DNA of 64,000 bases from Ruegeria_C sp041537905 (GCF_041537905.1 NZ_JBGRUO010000007.1:162911-226910), one strand, 5' to 3'; shown: positions 33,628 to 42,432, numbered from the stretch's first letter. Numbers and translations are program-made. Notes: generated from the letters alone by a model not told the origin.

Positions 33628-35192
33628 GTCATGTCCTTTGCGATCTGGTCGCGCAGTGCCAGCGCATCGCGCAAATGCAGTGGGGCGCGGCGGCCCGGCC
33701 CGTCTTCGGTCTGGGGGAAGTCTGACCGGCAATGCGCGCCCCGGCTTTCCTCACGCAGTAGCGCAGCGGCGGTGATCAGGGTGGCGGTGGCGGTCATGTT
33801 TTTGAACGCGTCGCAGGCCGGGTGGTCTTGTTCCAGCTTCGCAAGTATCGCCAGCGCGCGGCGCAGCCCGTCGCCGTCCCGCACAACGCCCACATGGTCG
33901 GTCATGGTCTGGCGCAGCTCTGTGACAGCCTTGGGGTCGGCGCTCTGACCGTCCGACTGGAAATCAAGGTCGAGCCGCGGGGCGCTATCGGGCAGGGGGG
34001 TGTTTTTCGCGATGTCCTGCGCGCAGGCGCGGGCAAAGACCAGCGCTTCCAGCAACCCGTTCGAGGCCAGACGATTGGCACCGTGCAACCCGGTCGAGGC
34101 GGCCTCGCCACACGCCCAGAGACCATCGAGCGTAGCACGCCCGTTCAGGTCGGTGGCAACTCCGCCCATATGATAATGCGCGGCGGCGGCTACAGGGATG
34201 GGTTGCGCCACCGGGTCCAGCCCGTTGCGGGCACAAGCCTGAGCCACGATGGGGAACTCGGTCAGGATGCGGGGGCCGATCGCGGCGCGCGTGTCGAGCA
34301 TCGGACGCAGTCCGGCCTGTGTTTGGGCATAGATGGCGCGGGCGACAACGTCGCGCGGCGCAAGCTCGGCTTCGGGGTGCAGATCGGTCATGAAGCGGGT
34401 ACCGTCGCGGTTGATCAGTACCGCGCCGTCGCCGCGCAGCGCTTCGGTGGCGAGCGGCGCAGGGTCCTCACCCACATCAATGGCAGTGGGGTGGAACTGG
34501 ACAAATTCCGCATCCGCGATGGCGGCCCCGGCGCGGGCGGCCATGCCGATCACCTGGCCGCGAATGCGCGGCGGATTGGTGGTCAGCGCATAAAGCCCGC
34601 CAGAGCCGCCGCCCGCCAACAGGATTGCTGACCCGCGCAGCAGAACAGGTTGCGATCCGGCCTCATCGGAGCGGGTCAGAACCACGCCGGTGACGCGATT
34701 GCCGTCACTTTCCAACCGCACCGCCTGGGTGCCTTCCAGCACCTGCACCGATTGTGTTTCCCGCAATTCGGCGATCAGCGCGCGCATGATCTCCGCCCCG
34801 GCCTGATCGCCCTTGACCCGCACCACGCGGGCCATGGAATGCGCCGCTTCGCGCGACAGCACGTAGCCGCCATCGCTTGTGCGATCAAAGCCGGTGCCCA
34901 GATCGGTCAGGTCCAGAACGTGGTCGCGCGCCGCACGGGTGACGAACTCGGCCACCGCCGCATCCACCGCGCCTGCGCCTGCGCGCACCGTATCAGCGGC
35001 GTGGGCTTCGGGGCTGTCATTGGGATTCATCGCGGCGGCAACGCCGCCCTGCGCCCAGGCTGAACTTGCGCCCACGCCCAACGGATCGGGCGAGATCATC
35101 ACCACCGGACGGGGCGCGAGTTTCAGCGCCGCGTAGATCGCGGCCAGCCCGGCGCCGACAATGACCACCCGATCGGTGGTAAGCAGTTGCAT
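33624..35192 (-). CDS. nadB: L-aspartate oxidase
   Basis: A 522-residue FAD enzyme that oxidises L-aspartate to iminoaspartate. The dinucleotide fold begins VVIVGAGLAAIYAALKL, followed by SSAWAQGGVAAAMNPNDSPE, the FAD contact typical of the fumarate-reductase/aspartate-oxidase family. HYHMGGVATDLNGRATLDGL and LHGANRLASNGLLEALVFA are the characteristic late motifs. It sits nine bases after nadA and overlaps nadC by four bases, so the three should be co-transcribed. The product is unstable and is used directly by quinolinate synthase. Confidence 0.96.
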   Translation of the reverse strand: MQLLTTDRVVIVGAGLAAIYAALKLAPRPVVMISPDPLGVGASSAWAQGGVAAAMNPNDSPEAHAADTVRAGAGAVDAAVAEFVTRAARDHVLDLTDLGTGFDRTSDGGYVLSREAAHSMARVVRVKGDQAGAEIMRALIAELRETQSVQVLEGTQAVRLESDGNRVTGVVLTRSDEAGSQPVLLRGSAILLAGGGSGGLYALTTNPPRIRGQVIGMAARAGAAIADAEFVQFHPTAIDVGEDPAPLATEALRGDGAVLINRDGTRFMTDLHPEAELAPRDVVARAIYAQTQAGLRPMLDTRAAIGPRILTEFPIVAQACARNGLDPVAQPIPVAAAAHYHMGGVATDLNGRATLDGLWACGEAASTGLHGANRLASNGLLEALVFARACAQDIAKNTPLPDSAPRLDLDFQSDGQSADPKAVTELRQTMTDHVGVVRDGDGLRRALAILAKLEQDHPACDAFKNMTATATLITAAALLREESRGAHCRSDFPQTEDGPGRRAPLHLRDALALRDQIAKDMT

Positions 35193-35201
35193 GGAGCTGG
35201 C

Positions 35202-36290
35202 TCAGATACCGAGCTGACGGCTGAGGTCAATCATCCGCTGCACCGACAGGCGCGCCTTGTCGGCCACGGCAGGGTCAACCTCGACCTGACCGGTCATGGT
35301 GTTGAGCGCATAAAGCACCTTCTCCAGCGTGATCTTCTTCATGAAGGGACACATGTTGCAGGGGCCGACGAAATCGACCTCGGGCAGTTGGTCCGAGATG
35401 TTCGAGGCCATCGAACATTCGGTGATCAGCAGCGCCTTTTCCGGCTTTTCATCGGTGACGTATTTGATGATGCCGCTGGTGGAGCCGGAGAAATCGGCCT
35501 CGGCCACCACATCGGGCGGGCATTCGGGATGGGCGATCAGGCGGGTGCCGGGGTTCCATTCCCGGAAATCGCGCAAATCCTTGGCCGAATACTGCTCATG
35601 CACGATGCAGGAGCCTTCCCACCAGACGATGTTTTTCTGCGGGACCTCCTTGGCCACGTTTTGCGCCAGATACTGGTCCGGCGTCATGATCACAGTGTCG
35701 CTCTCTTGCGCCGCGACGATCTGAGCGGCGTTGGACGACGTGCAGCAGATGTCGGAGGCTGCTTTGACCTCGGCGGTGGTGTTCACATAGGTAACCACTG
35801 GCGCGCCGGGATAGCGGCGGCGCATTTCAGCCACGCCTTCGGCGGTGATGGATTCGGCCAGCGAACAGCCTGCCTCCATATCCGGCATCAGGACGGTTTT
35901 TTCGGGGCTGAGAATTTTTGAGGTCTCGGCCATGAAATGCACGCCGCATTGCACGATCACATCGGCCTCGACCTCGGTTGCCTTGATAGCAAGCTGCAGG
36001 CTGTCACCGCCGAAATCCGAGATGCCGTGAAAAATCTCTGGCGTCATGTAGTTATGGCCCAGGATCACTGCGTTGCGCTCTTTCTTGAGCGCATTGATCG
36101 CCTTGACGTAGGGCGCATAGATCGCCCAGTCCGCGGGCGTGACCACCCGGCTCATGCGGTCATAGATATGGCTCAGCTCAGCCGCGATCTCGGGCGAGGG
36201 CGCAAGATCGTATTTGTCGGAAAGCGAGGCGCGAAGCGTTGGCAGATCGAACAAGGGAACAGCCCCCAGTTTGTTGAGTCCGGGGTGCAT
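35202..36290 (-). CDS. nadA: Quinolinate synthase
   Basis: A 362-residue quinolinate synthase that condenses iminoaspartate with dihydroxyacetone phosphate on a [4Fe-4S] cluster. NAVILGHNYMTPEIFHGISD and CGVHFMAETSKILSPEKTVL are diagnostic. Three conserved cysteines that can bind the cluster are visible in QCGVHFM, EGSCIVHEQ and VGPCNMCPFM. I prefer ATG 36290; a TTG at 36323 would add 11 residues, and neither start has a strong ribosome-binding site. The gene is divergent from the iron locus, so the 240-base intergenic region may serve both an Fe-S enzyme operon and iron uptake genes. Confidence 0.95.
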   Translation of the reverse strand: MHPGLNKLGAVPLFDLPTLRASLSDKYDLAPSPEIAAELSHIYDRMSRVVTPADWAIYAPYVKAINALKKERNAVILGHNYMTPEIFHGISDFGGDSLQLAIKATEVEADVIVQCGVHFMAETSKILSPEKTVLMPDMEAGCSLAESITAEGVAEMRRRYPGAPVVTYVNTTAEVKAASDICCTSSNAAQIVAAQESDTVIMTPDQYLAQNVAKEVPQKNIVWWEGSCIVHEQYSAKDLRDFREWNPGTRLIAHPECPPDVVAEADFSGSTSGIIKYVTDEKPEKALLITECSMASNISDQLPEVDFVGPCNMCPFMKKITLEKVLYALNTMTGQVEVDPAVADKARLSVQRMIDLSRQLGI

Positions 36291-36429
36291 ATAAGGAGTT
36301 TCGCCCAGCTTGGCCACCAGCAAGGCCCCCGCGCCAGCGCTAACGTGACGGTTTTTTGACAGATTCTTTCCGTTCCGCTGTCCTGGTGCGTCTTTCGGAC
36401 ACAGGGATTTGCAATCCAGAGTAAAAAAC

Positions 36430-36464
36430 TCGGGTTGACTATCCCGATTAAATTACTCAGTTAT
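36430..36464 (+). promoter_or_regulatory. Candidate promoter with inverted repeat upstream of the imelysin gene
   Basis: Within the nadA/imelysin intergenic region, TCGGG at 36430-36434 and CCCGA at 36443-36447 form an inverted repeat around TTGACT (36435-36440), a good -35 sequence. An AT-rich stretch follows and a weak -10 (AGTTAT, 36459-36464) lies 18 bases downstream, about 65 bases before the start codon. An operator on a -35 box fits an iron-responsive repressor, but I cannot assign it to IscR, RirA, Irr or another regulator. Confidence 0.35.
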
Positions 36465-36530
36465 GGCGCGTCTTTCTGAGTCTCATCCGGGGGACAGGAC
36501 GGGACCAAAGCTGAACAAGGGATATTTCAG

Positions 36531-37802
36531 ATGAGAACTGCGCTTCTTTCGACCGCGTTTGCAGCGATTGCGCTGAGTGCGCCAGGCCTGGCGTCAGCCG
36601 ATGTCAGCAAGGCTGATGTGCTGGCCAACTATTCGAACATCGCGGCGGCGAAATATGGCGATAGCGTTGCAACCGCAAAGCTGCTGCAGGCGGCAGTGGA
36701 TGCGCTGATAGCGGCCCCGTCGGCGGAGACGCTGCAGGCGGCGAAGGCGGCGTGGCTGGTCTCGCGCGTGCCCTATCAGCAGACCGAGGTCTACCGCTTC
36801 GGTAATGCGATTGTCGATGACTGGGAAGGCAAGGTAAACGCCTGGCCGCTGGATGAAGGCCTGATCGATTATGTGGACGCCTCCTATGGCGGGCCCACCG
36901 ACGACAATGAATTTGCCGCTCTGAACGTGATCGCAAACCCGAATTTCGCCCTGTCCGGCAATGAGATCGACGCCAGCGAGATCACGCCCGAACTGCTGGC
37001 TGACACCCTGCATGAGGCGGACGGGATCGAGGCGAACGTCGCCACCGGCTATCACGCCATTGAATTCCTGCTCTGGGGTCAGGACCTGAACGGTCATGGC
37101 ACTGGCGCAGGCAACCGGCCCTGGACCGATTACGCTCGGGATGACGCTTGCACCAACGGCAATTGCGACCGCCGCGCGGCCTATCTGAAGGCGGCAACCG
37201 ATCTGCTGGTAAGCGATCTGGAATGGATGGCGGCACAATGGGCCGAGGGTGGCGAGGCGCGCGGCGCGCTGACCGAAAACGAGGATGCGGGCGTTGTGGC
37301 GATCCTGACCGGCATGGGCTCGCTGTCTTATGGCGAAACCGCCGGTGAGCGCATGCGCCTTGGCCTGATGCTGAACGACCCCGAGGAAGAGCATTCCTGT
37401 TTTGCCGACAACACCCATAATGACCACTATTATGATGGGCTGGGCGTGCAGAACGTCTATCTGGGCCAGTATGTCGGCGCTGATGGTACGCTGGTTTCTG
37501 GCCCGAGCCTCAGCGATCTGGTGATCGCAACCGATCCGGCGCTGGATGCCGAGATGAAGCTGAAACTGGCCAACACGATGCTGGCGCTTGGTCGCATCAA
37601 GACTGCGGCCGAGGCAGGCTTTGCCTATGACCAGATGCTGGAGCGCGGCAATGCGGCGGGCGAAGCGCTGGTGATGGGCGGCGTGGCCGGTCTGGTCGAT
37701 CAGACCAAGAGCATCGAACGCGTGGTCAGCGCCCTGGGCCTGGATCAGGTGGATTTCGAAGGCTCCGACAGCCTGGATAACCCGGATGCGGTTTTCCAGT
37801 AA
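36531..37802 (+). CDS. Imelysin-family iron-regulated periplasmic protein
   Basis: A 423-residue secreted imelysin (IrpA/ICMP-like) protein. The signal peptide is residues 1-23, ending ASAD. The family's metal-site signature GxHxxE is intact as GYHAIE (Gly173, His175, Glu178). A second conserved region, NDPEEEHSCFADNTHNDHYY, follows at about residue 280. Imelysins are linked to iron acquisition at the cell envelope. ATG 36531 has AGGGATA upstream. It leads a row of iron genes: Bfd, bacterioferritin, di-heme protein, second imelysin and DUF1513, all on the same strand with short gaps or overlaps. Confidence 0.9.
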   Translation: MRTALLSTAFAAIALSAPGLASADVSKADVLANYSNIAAAKYGDSVATAKLLQAAVDALIAAPSAETLQAAKAAWLVSRVPYQQTEVYRFGNAIVDDWEGKVNAWPLDEGLIDYVDASYGGPTDDNEFAALNVIANPNFALSGNEIDASEITPELLADTLHEADGIEANVATGYHAIEFLLWGQDLNGHGTGAGNRPWTDYARDDACTNGNCDRRAAYLKAATDLLVSDLEWMAAQWAEGGEARGALTENEDAGVVAILTGMGSLSYGETAGERMRLGLMLNDPEEEHSCFADNTHNDHYYDGLGVQNVYLGQYVGADGTLVSGPSLSDLVIATDPALDAEMKLKLANTMLALGRIKTAAEAGFAYDQMLERGNAAGEALVMGGVAGLVDQTKSIERVVSALGLDQVDFEGSDSLDNPDAVFQ

Positions 37803-37856
37803 CGAGTAACTGCCGGGCGCACCCCGCGCCCGGCCCGTTTTGATCAGGATGTGAAC

Positions 37857-38156
37857 ATGATCGTCTGTCACTGCCAGAATATTTCGGACACCGAGATCGA
37901 CGCCGCCATCGACTGGATGCGCGCCTCGGACCCGCGGGCCCTGATCACACCCGGCAAAATCTATCGAGCACTTGGCAAGGCCGCGGATTGCGGCGGCTGC
38001 ATGCCACTCTTTTTGGACTCCATGAGAAAAAACGATAACTTGGAAATACCCGTTCAACTCCGGTCCCTCAGGGGCGGAGCAACAAAGGAACCCAGCGAAT
38101 GCAAGGCGACAGCAAAGTCATTGAATACCTCAACGAGTCTCTCCGGCACGAACTAA
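37857..38156 (+). CDS. bfd: Bacterioferritin-associated ferredoxin (Bfd-like)
   Basis: A 99-residue protein with a BFD-like [2Fe-2S] domain. The four ligands are Cys4, Cys6, Cys45 and Cys48 (VCHCQN and DCGGCM), the CxC-CxxC pattern of Bfd. Bfd reduces ferric iron stored in bacterioferritin to release it. Typical Bfd proteins are 60-75 residues; here the frame runs on about 35 residues and overlaps the bacterioferritin gene by 58 bases, so the tail may not be functional. ATG 37857 is preferred to a GTG six bases upstream. Confidence 0.85.
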   Translation: MIVCHCQNISDTEIDAAIDWMRASDPRALITPGKIYRALGKAADCGGCMPLFLDSMRKNDNLEIPVQLRSLRGGATKEPSECKATAKSLNTSTSLSGTN

Positions 38157-38584
38157 CGGCGGTCAGCCAGTACTGGCTGCATTACCGGTTGCAGGATGAT
38201 TGGGGCCTGGGCCACATGGCCAAGAAAAGCCGCGAGGAATCCATCGAAGAGATGGAGCATGCCGACAAGCTAATCGAGCGGATCATCTTCCTGGAAGGCC
38301 ACCCCAATCTGCAAAAGCTGAACCCTCTGCGGATCGGTCAGACACCCAAAGAGACGATGGAATGCGATCTGGCCGCCGAACAGGAAGCGCAGGCGCTTTA
38401 TGCCGAGGCGCGCAAATACTGCCAGTCGGTCGGGGATTTCGTCTCGATGGCGCTGTTCGAGGGGTTGCTGGCCGATGAAGAGGGTCATATCGACTTTCTC
38501 GAAACCCAGCTGGAACTTCATGACCGGATCGGTGCGGAAAACTATGCGCAGCTCAACGCGTCTAAAATGGATGAGGCTGAGTAG
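38099..38584 (+). CDS. bfr: Bacterioferritin
   Basis: A 161-residue ferritin-like iron store. Ferroxidase ligands are apparent in HELTAVSQYWLHYRL (first glutamate in the N-terminal helix), SREESIEEMEHADKLIERI and ADEEGHIDFLE. The methionine in EEMEHAD corresponds to the heme-ligating Met52 of E. coli Bfr. The ATG at 38099 has AAAGGAAC upstream and lies inside the end of the bfd frame. Placement between an imelysin and a di-heme protein gene suggests that iron taken up through this locus is passed to storage. Confidence 0.94.
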   Translation: MQGDSKVIEYLNESLRHELTAVSQYWLHYRLQDDWGLGHMAKKSREESIEEMEHADKLIERIIFLEGHPNLQKLNPLRIGQTPKETMECDLAAEQEAQALYAEARKYCQSVGDFVSMALFEGLLADEEGHIDFLETQLELHDRIGAENYAQLNASKMDEAE

Positions 38585-40094
38585 CCTTGTCATGCTGGCC
38601 GGGCTGATCGGCCCGGCCGCTTTTGCGGCCGAGACGGAAACCGCGCCGCTGCGCGACCGCCATCTCAACAGTCTGCCCCGGACCGAGGAAGAGAGGGCGC
38701 GGATCGCCGCCGTCACCGCCCCGGCCACGGATTTTTTGCAACCCCAGCAATTCGAACACCTCTCTGCTGGCGCCGCCACCGTGCGGTCGCGTAGCGACGC
38801 GGATGCGTTCTCGCAACCCTCGGCCAATCTGAGCTTTGAGCAGGAGCTGGATTTCCGCGTCGGCAATGGGCTCTTCAAGAAGATCTGGGTATCGTCGCCC
38901 TCATCGACCCTGGCCTCGGACGGGTTGGGGCCGCTTTACAACGCACGCGCCTGTCAGCGCTGCCATATTAAGGACGGACGCGGCCATCCGCCGCTTTCGT
39001 CCGATGACAGCCCGGTCTCGTTCCTGCTGCGGATATCAGTGCCTGGCGAGGCGGGCGCGGAAGCGATCGAGGGCTATCTGGCGACGCAACCCGACCCGGT
39101 CTATGGCGAACAATTGCAGGATTTCGCGCTGCCGGGGCATCCGGCGGAATACACGTTGCGGATCACCTACGAAGAGATTGATCTGCCGCTGTCGGACGGA
39201 GAACAGGCGACATTGCGCAAGCCGATCTATCACGTGGATGACCTCGGCTATGGCCCGCTGCATCCGCAAGCCATGCTCAGCCCACGCGTGGCGCCGCAGA
39301 TGATCGGGCTTGGCCTGCTCGAAGCCATTCCAACGGCGGATATTCTGGCCGGTGCCGACCCCGAGGATGCGGATGGCGATGGCATATCGGGCCGCGCCAA
39401 TATCGTCTGGTCGCTGGAGCAGGGCCGCCCGATGCTCGGCCGGTTCGGGCACAAGGCGGGTCAGCCCACCGTAAGCCAGCAATCGGCGGCGGCGTTCTCG
39501 GGCGATATCGGGATATCCTCGCCGCTCTTTCCCGCACCTGCGGGCGATTGCACCGAGGCGCAGATGGATTGCCTTGTTGCGCCGCACGGCGATGATCCGG
39601 TGCGCGTGCATGAGGTAGATCAGGTGGCGCTGGACCTCACCAGCTTTTATAGCCGCAATCTGGGCGTGCCCGCACGGCGCGATGAGGACGACCCTGAGGT
39701 GCTGCGGGGCAAACAGGTGTTCAACGAGACGGGTTGTGTCGCCTGCCATACCCCGGCCTTTGTCACCCACCGGCTGGAGGATCGTCCCGAGCACAGTTTC
39801 CAACTGATCTGGCCCTATACCGACATGTTGCTGCATGACATGGGCGAGGGGCTGGCCGACAACCGCCCCGAAGGCCGCGCCACCGGGCACGAATGGCGCA
39901 CGCCGCCGCTCTGGGGGATTGGCCTGACCGAGCAGGTCTCGGGCCACACCCGGTTCCTGCATGACGGGCGCGCGCGGTCGCTGCTTGAAGCGGTGCTGTG
40001 GCATGGTGGCGAGGCGCAGGCCCAGCGGGATGCGGTGATCGAGATGCCCAAACGTGACCGTGACGCCCTGATCCGATTTCTGGAGAGCCTGTAG
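38571..40094 (+). CDS. Di-heme oxidoreductase family protein (DUF1111)
   Basis: A 508-residue secreted protein with a signal peptide (MRLSSLVMLAGLIGPAAFA) and two c-type heme motifs, CQRCH near residue 128 and CVACH near residue 390. This is the di-heme oxidoreductase (DHOR, DUF1111) family, related to MauG/cytochrome c peroxidases. Motifs include LGPLYNARACQRCH and HDGRARSLLEAVLWHGGEA. I start at ATG 38571, which overlaps the bacterioferritin end by 14 bases; ATG 38592 is an alternative but shortens the signal peptide. The family is regularly found with imelysin genes, probably for oxidation or reduction of iron at the envelope. Confidence 0.88.
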   Translation: MRLSSLVMLAGLIGPAAFAAETETAPLRDRHLNSLPRTEEERARIAAVTAPATDFLQPQQFEHLSAGAATVRSRSDADAFSQPSANLSFEQELDFRVGNGLFKKIWVSSPSSTLASDGLGPLYNARACQRCHIKDGRGHPPLSSDDSPVSFLLRISVPGEAGAEAIEGYLATQPDPVYGEQLQDFALPGHPAEYTLRITYEEIDLPLSDGEQATLRKPIYHVDDLGYGPLHPQAMLSPRVAPQMIGLGLLEAIPTADILAGADPEDADGDGISGRANIVWSLEQGRPMLGRFGHKAGQPTVSQQSAAAFSGDIGISSPLFPAPAGDCTEAQMDCLVAPHGDDPVRVHEVDQVALDLTSFYSRNLGVPARRDEDDPEVLRGKQVFNETGCVACHTPAFVTHRLEDRPEHSFQLIWPYTDMLLHDMGEGLADNRPEGRATGHEWRTPPLWGIGLTEQVSGHTRFLHDGRARSLLEAVLWHGGEAQAQRDAVIEMPKRDRDALIRFLESL

Positions 40095-41087
40095 ATGATG
40101 CGTATCCTTGCCCTGTGCCTGATGGCCCTGCCCGGCGCGACCCTAGCTCAGACGCCTGTGCGGCAGGTGGTCGATGGCCATATCCTGCCAGGGTTTCAGA
40201 CGCTGGCGCAGCGGACCGAGGAGCTGAAAGCAGCAAGCGCTGAGGGCTGCACGGGTCTTGAAGCTCCCTATCACGACACGTTTGATGCCTGGATGGGCGT
40301 GTCACATCTGCGCTTTGGCCCGACCGAGACGCAGGATCGCGCCTTTGCCATCGCCTTCTGGCCTGACACCAAAGGGTTCACGCCCAAATCACTGTCTGCG
40401 CTGATAGCGGATCAGGACCCGGCTGTGAAAAACCCGGCGGAATTTGGTGAGGTGTCCGTCGCCGCGCGCGGCCTCTTTGCGTTGGAATTTCTACTGTATG
40501 ACGCGCAGCTTTCGGCCGCGGGGGATGAGGCCTATCGCTGCGATTTGATCCGAGCAATAGCCGAAGACATGGACCGGATCGTGGTCGACATCCTGTCTGA
40601 CTGGACACCACATTATGCCGCGCTGCTGACCGCGCCCGGCCCCGACAGTCGCTATCGCAGCGACGAGGAAGCGGCGCAGGAACTGTTCAAAGCGCTCACG
40701 ACGGGGTTGCAATTTACCAGTGATACGCGCCTGGGACGCCCGATGGGCAGTTTCGACAAGCCGCGCCCGAACCGCGCCGAAGCCCGCCGCTCGGAGCGGT
40801 CGCTGCGCAACGTGATCCTGTCGCTGGCAGCGCTGCGCGATCTGGCGACGCTGCTCTCGCAGGGGCATCCGGGGACGGCAGCGGAGCTTGATGCCGCATT
40901 CGACCGCAGCATTGGCCTGGCCAAACGGTTGGAGGACCCGGTTTTCGCTGGTGTTGCCACGCCGCAGGGTCGGTTCCGGGTCGAGGCGCTGCAAAACAGT
41001 ATCGACGAAATCCGCGCAATCACCGCAACCCAGCTTGGCCCGCAACTTGGCGTCGCGGCGGGGTTCAATTCGCTGGACGGAGATTGA
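40095..41087 (+). CDS. Second imelysin-family protein with altered metal motif
   Basis: A 330-residue secreted imelysin-like protein with a signal peptide (residues 1-18, ending LAQ). Where the family has GxHxxE, this one reads GLFALE (Gly126 to Glu131), with Phe128 at the histidine position. Other family features, such as YHDTFDAWMGVSHLRFGPTE near the N-terminus, are intact. The ATG directly follows the stop codon of the di-heme gene. The change suggests a structural or different-ligand role alongside the intact imelysin at 36531. Confidence 0.82.
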   Translation: MMRILALCLMALPGATLAQTPVRQVVDGHILPGFQTLAQRTEELKAASAEGCTGLEAPYHDTFDAWMGVSHLRFGPTETQDRAFAIAFWPDTKGFTPKSLSALIADQDPAVKNPAEFGEVSVAARGLFALEFLLYDAQLSAAGDEAYRCDLIRAIAEDMDRIVVDILSDWTPHYAALLTAPGPDSRYRSDEEAAQELFKALTTGLQFTSDTRLGRPMGSFDKPRPNRAEARRSERSLRNVILSLAALRDLATLLSQGHPGTAAELDAAFDRSIGLAKRLEDPVFAGVATPQGRFRVEALQNSIDEIRAITATQLGPQLGVAAGFNSLDGD

Positions 41088-41088
41088 G

Positions 41089-42168
41089 ATGACCACACGG
41101 CGCCGCTTTCTAGCCGGTCTCGCGGCAACAAGCGCATTGCCCGCCGCCGGCTGGGCCGAGGCGGGTGCACCGGACTATCTGGCCGCCGCCCTGTTTCCCG
41201 ATGGCTCCTATCGGCTGGCCGGGCTGCGTGCCTCGGGTGAGATGGTCTTTGACCTGCCCCTGCCTGGCAGGGGCCATGCCGCGGCCGCCCATCCTGTGCA
41301 GCCCGAAGCCGTGGCGTTTGCCCGCAGACCGGGCCGGTTTGCACTGGTGATCGATTGTCTGACAGGTCAGCGCATCGCCACGCTAGACGCACCCGAGGGG
41401 CGGCATTTCTACGGCCATGGCGTGTTTTCGCGCGATGGCCGGACGTTGTTCACCACCGAGAACGACTATGATGCGGGGCAGGGGGTGATCGGGCTCTGGG
41501 ATGCCACGCGGGCGTATGCGCGGATTGGCGAGATGTCCTCGGGCGGGGTCGGGCCGCATGACATGATACTGATGCCCGATGGCGAAACACTGGCCATCGC
41601 CAATGGCGGCATCGAGACCCATCCCGATACCGGCCGCGCCAAACTGAACCTGCCTTTCATGGAGCCAAACCTGAGCTATATGACGCTGGAGGGCCGCCTG
41701 CTGGAACAGGTCGCGCCGCCGCCGGGGCAGCACAAGAACTCCATCCGCCATCTGGCACTGCGCGGCGATGGGCTGCTGGGCTTTGCGATGCAATGGCAGG
41801 GTGAGACAACCAAGCATCCGCCCCTGCTGGGCTTGCACCGGCGCGGCTCCGACCCGGTGTTCCTGGCCGCGCCCGAGGCGCAGCAGGCGCAGACCCAAGG
41901 TTATGCGGGCAGCATTGCCTTTTCACACGATGGCACGCGGGTGGGGATTACCGCGCCGCGCGGCGGCGCTCTGCATGTGTTCGATGCGGATGGTCACAGT
42001 TTTGCCGGGGCGCATGAGATTGAGGATGTCTGCGGCCTCGGCGCGGGGCCATCGGGGTTTTTCTTCACCGCCGGGACCGGCCTGACCGGACGGCTGGGGC
42101 AGGGGCGGCCTGCTGGACTGGTGCATTCGGGGTGCCAATGGGACAATCATCTGGTTCCGCTGGCTTGA
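41089..42168 (+). CDS. DUF1513 family Tat-exported protein
   Basis: A 359-residue protein beginning TTRRRFLAGLAATSALPAAG, a twin-arginine signal. The body reads like a seven-bladed beta-propeller of the DUF1513 family (LAAALFPDGSYRLAG, FYGHGVFSRDGRTLFTTEND, HDMILMPDGETLAIANGGIE, RHLALRGDGLLGFAMQWQGE). The start ATG comes one base after the upstream stop. DUF1513 genes commonly close imelysin/di-heme iron loci. Its biochemical role is unknown; a Tat substrate suggests folding or cofactor loading before export. Confidence 0.88.
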   Translation: MTTRRRFLAGLAATSALPAAGWAEAGAPDYLAAALFPDGSYRLAGLRASGEMVFDLPLPGRGHAAAAHPVQPEAVAFARRPGRFALVIDCLTGQRIATLDAPEGRHFYGHGVFSRDGRTLFTTENDYDAGQGVIGLWDATRAYARIGEMSSGGVGPHDMILMPDGETLAIANGGIETHPDTGRAKLNLPFMEPNLSYMTLEGRLLEQVAPPPGQHKNSIRHLALRGDGLLGFAMQWQGETTKHPPLLGLHRRGSDPVFLAAPEAQQAQTQGYAGSIAFSHDGTRVGITAPRGGALHVFDADGHSFAGAHEIEDVCGLGAGPSGFFFTAGTGLTGRLGQGRPAGLVHSGCQWDNHLVPLA

Positions 42169-42210
42169 GCAGCGGAGCCATTGCGGGCGGATCAGATACA
42201 ATTGCCGTTC

Positions 42211-42389
42211 AGCTGGTCATGGGAACCTCGGCGCACAAGCTGACACGTCATCTGTGCGCGTTGGGACGGGCAGGCATTTTGACGCGCTCGTACGCGGATC
42301 CGCCCTCGATAAGTTATCGGCTGGGGAAGCGGAGCCTGGGTTTCCGGCTACGCAAACTTGCCAAGGCCACGATCCAGCCTCTAGGTTAG
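42211..42389 (+). pseudogene. Possible remnant of an ArsR-type winged-helix protein
   Basis: An open frame between the DUF1513 and pyruvate decarboxylase genes reads SAHKLTRHLCALGRAGIL, then SISYRLGKR, which resembles the recognition helix and wing of ArsR/SmtB regulators (the pattern SxLSRHLxxLxxAGLV...YRL). It has no start codon with a ribosome-binding site and no N-terminal helices. I regard it as a possible gene remnant; it could equally be chance. The rest of 42169-42432 holds nothing recognisable. Confidence 0.25.
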
Positions 42390-42432
42390 GGGCAGTTCCC
42401 TTTCTTTTAAGACAATCACAAGAGGTATTGCC

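Noticed and set aside
36594..38057. 487-residue minus-strand frame opposite the imelysin gene
   Set aside because: It is a shadow frame of the imelysin gene, whose signal peptide and GxHxxE motif show the plus strand to be coding.
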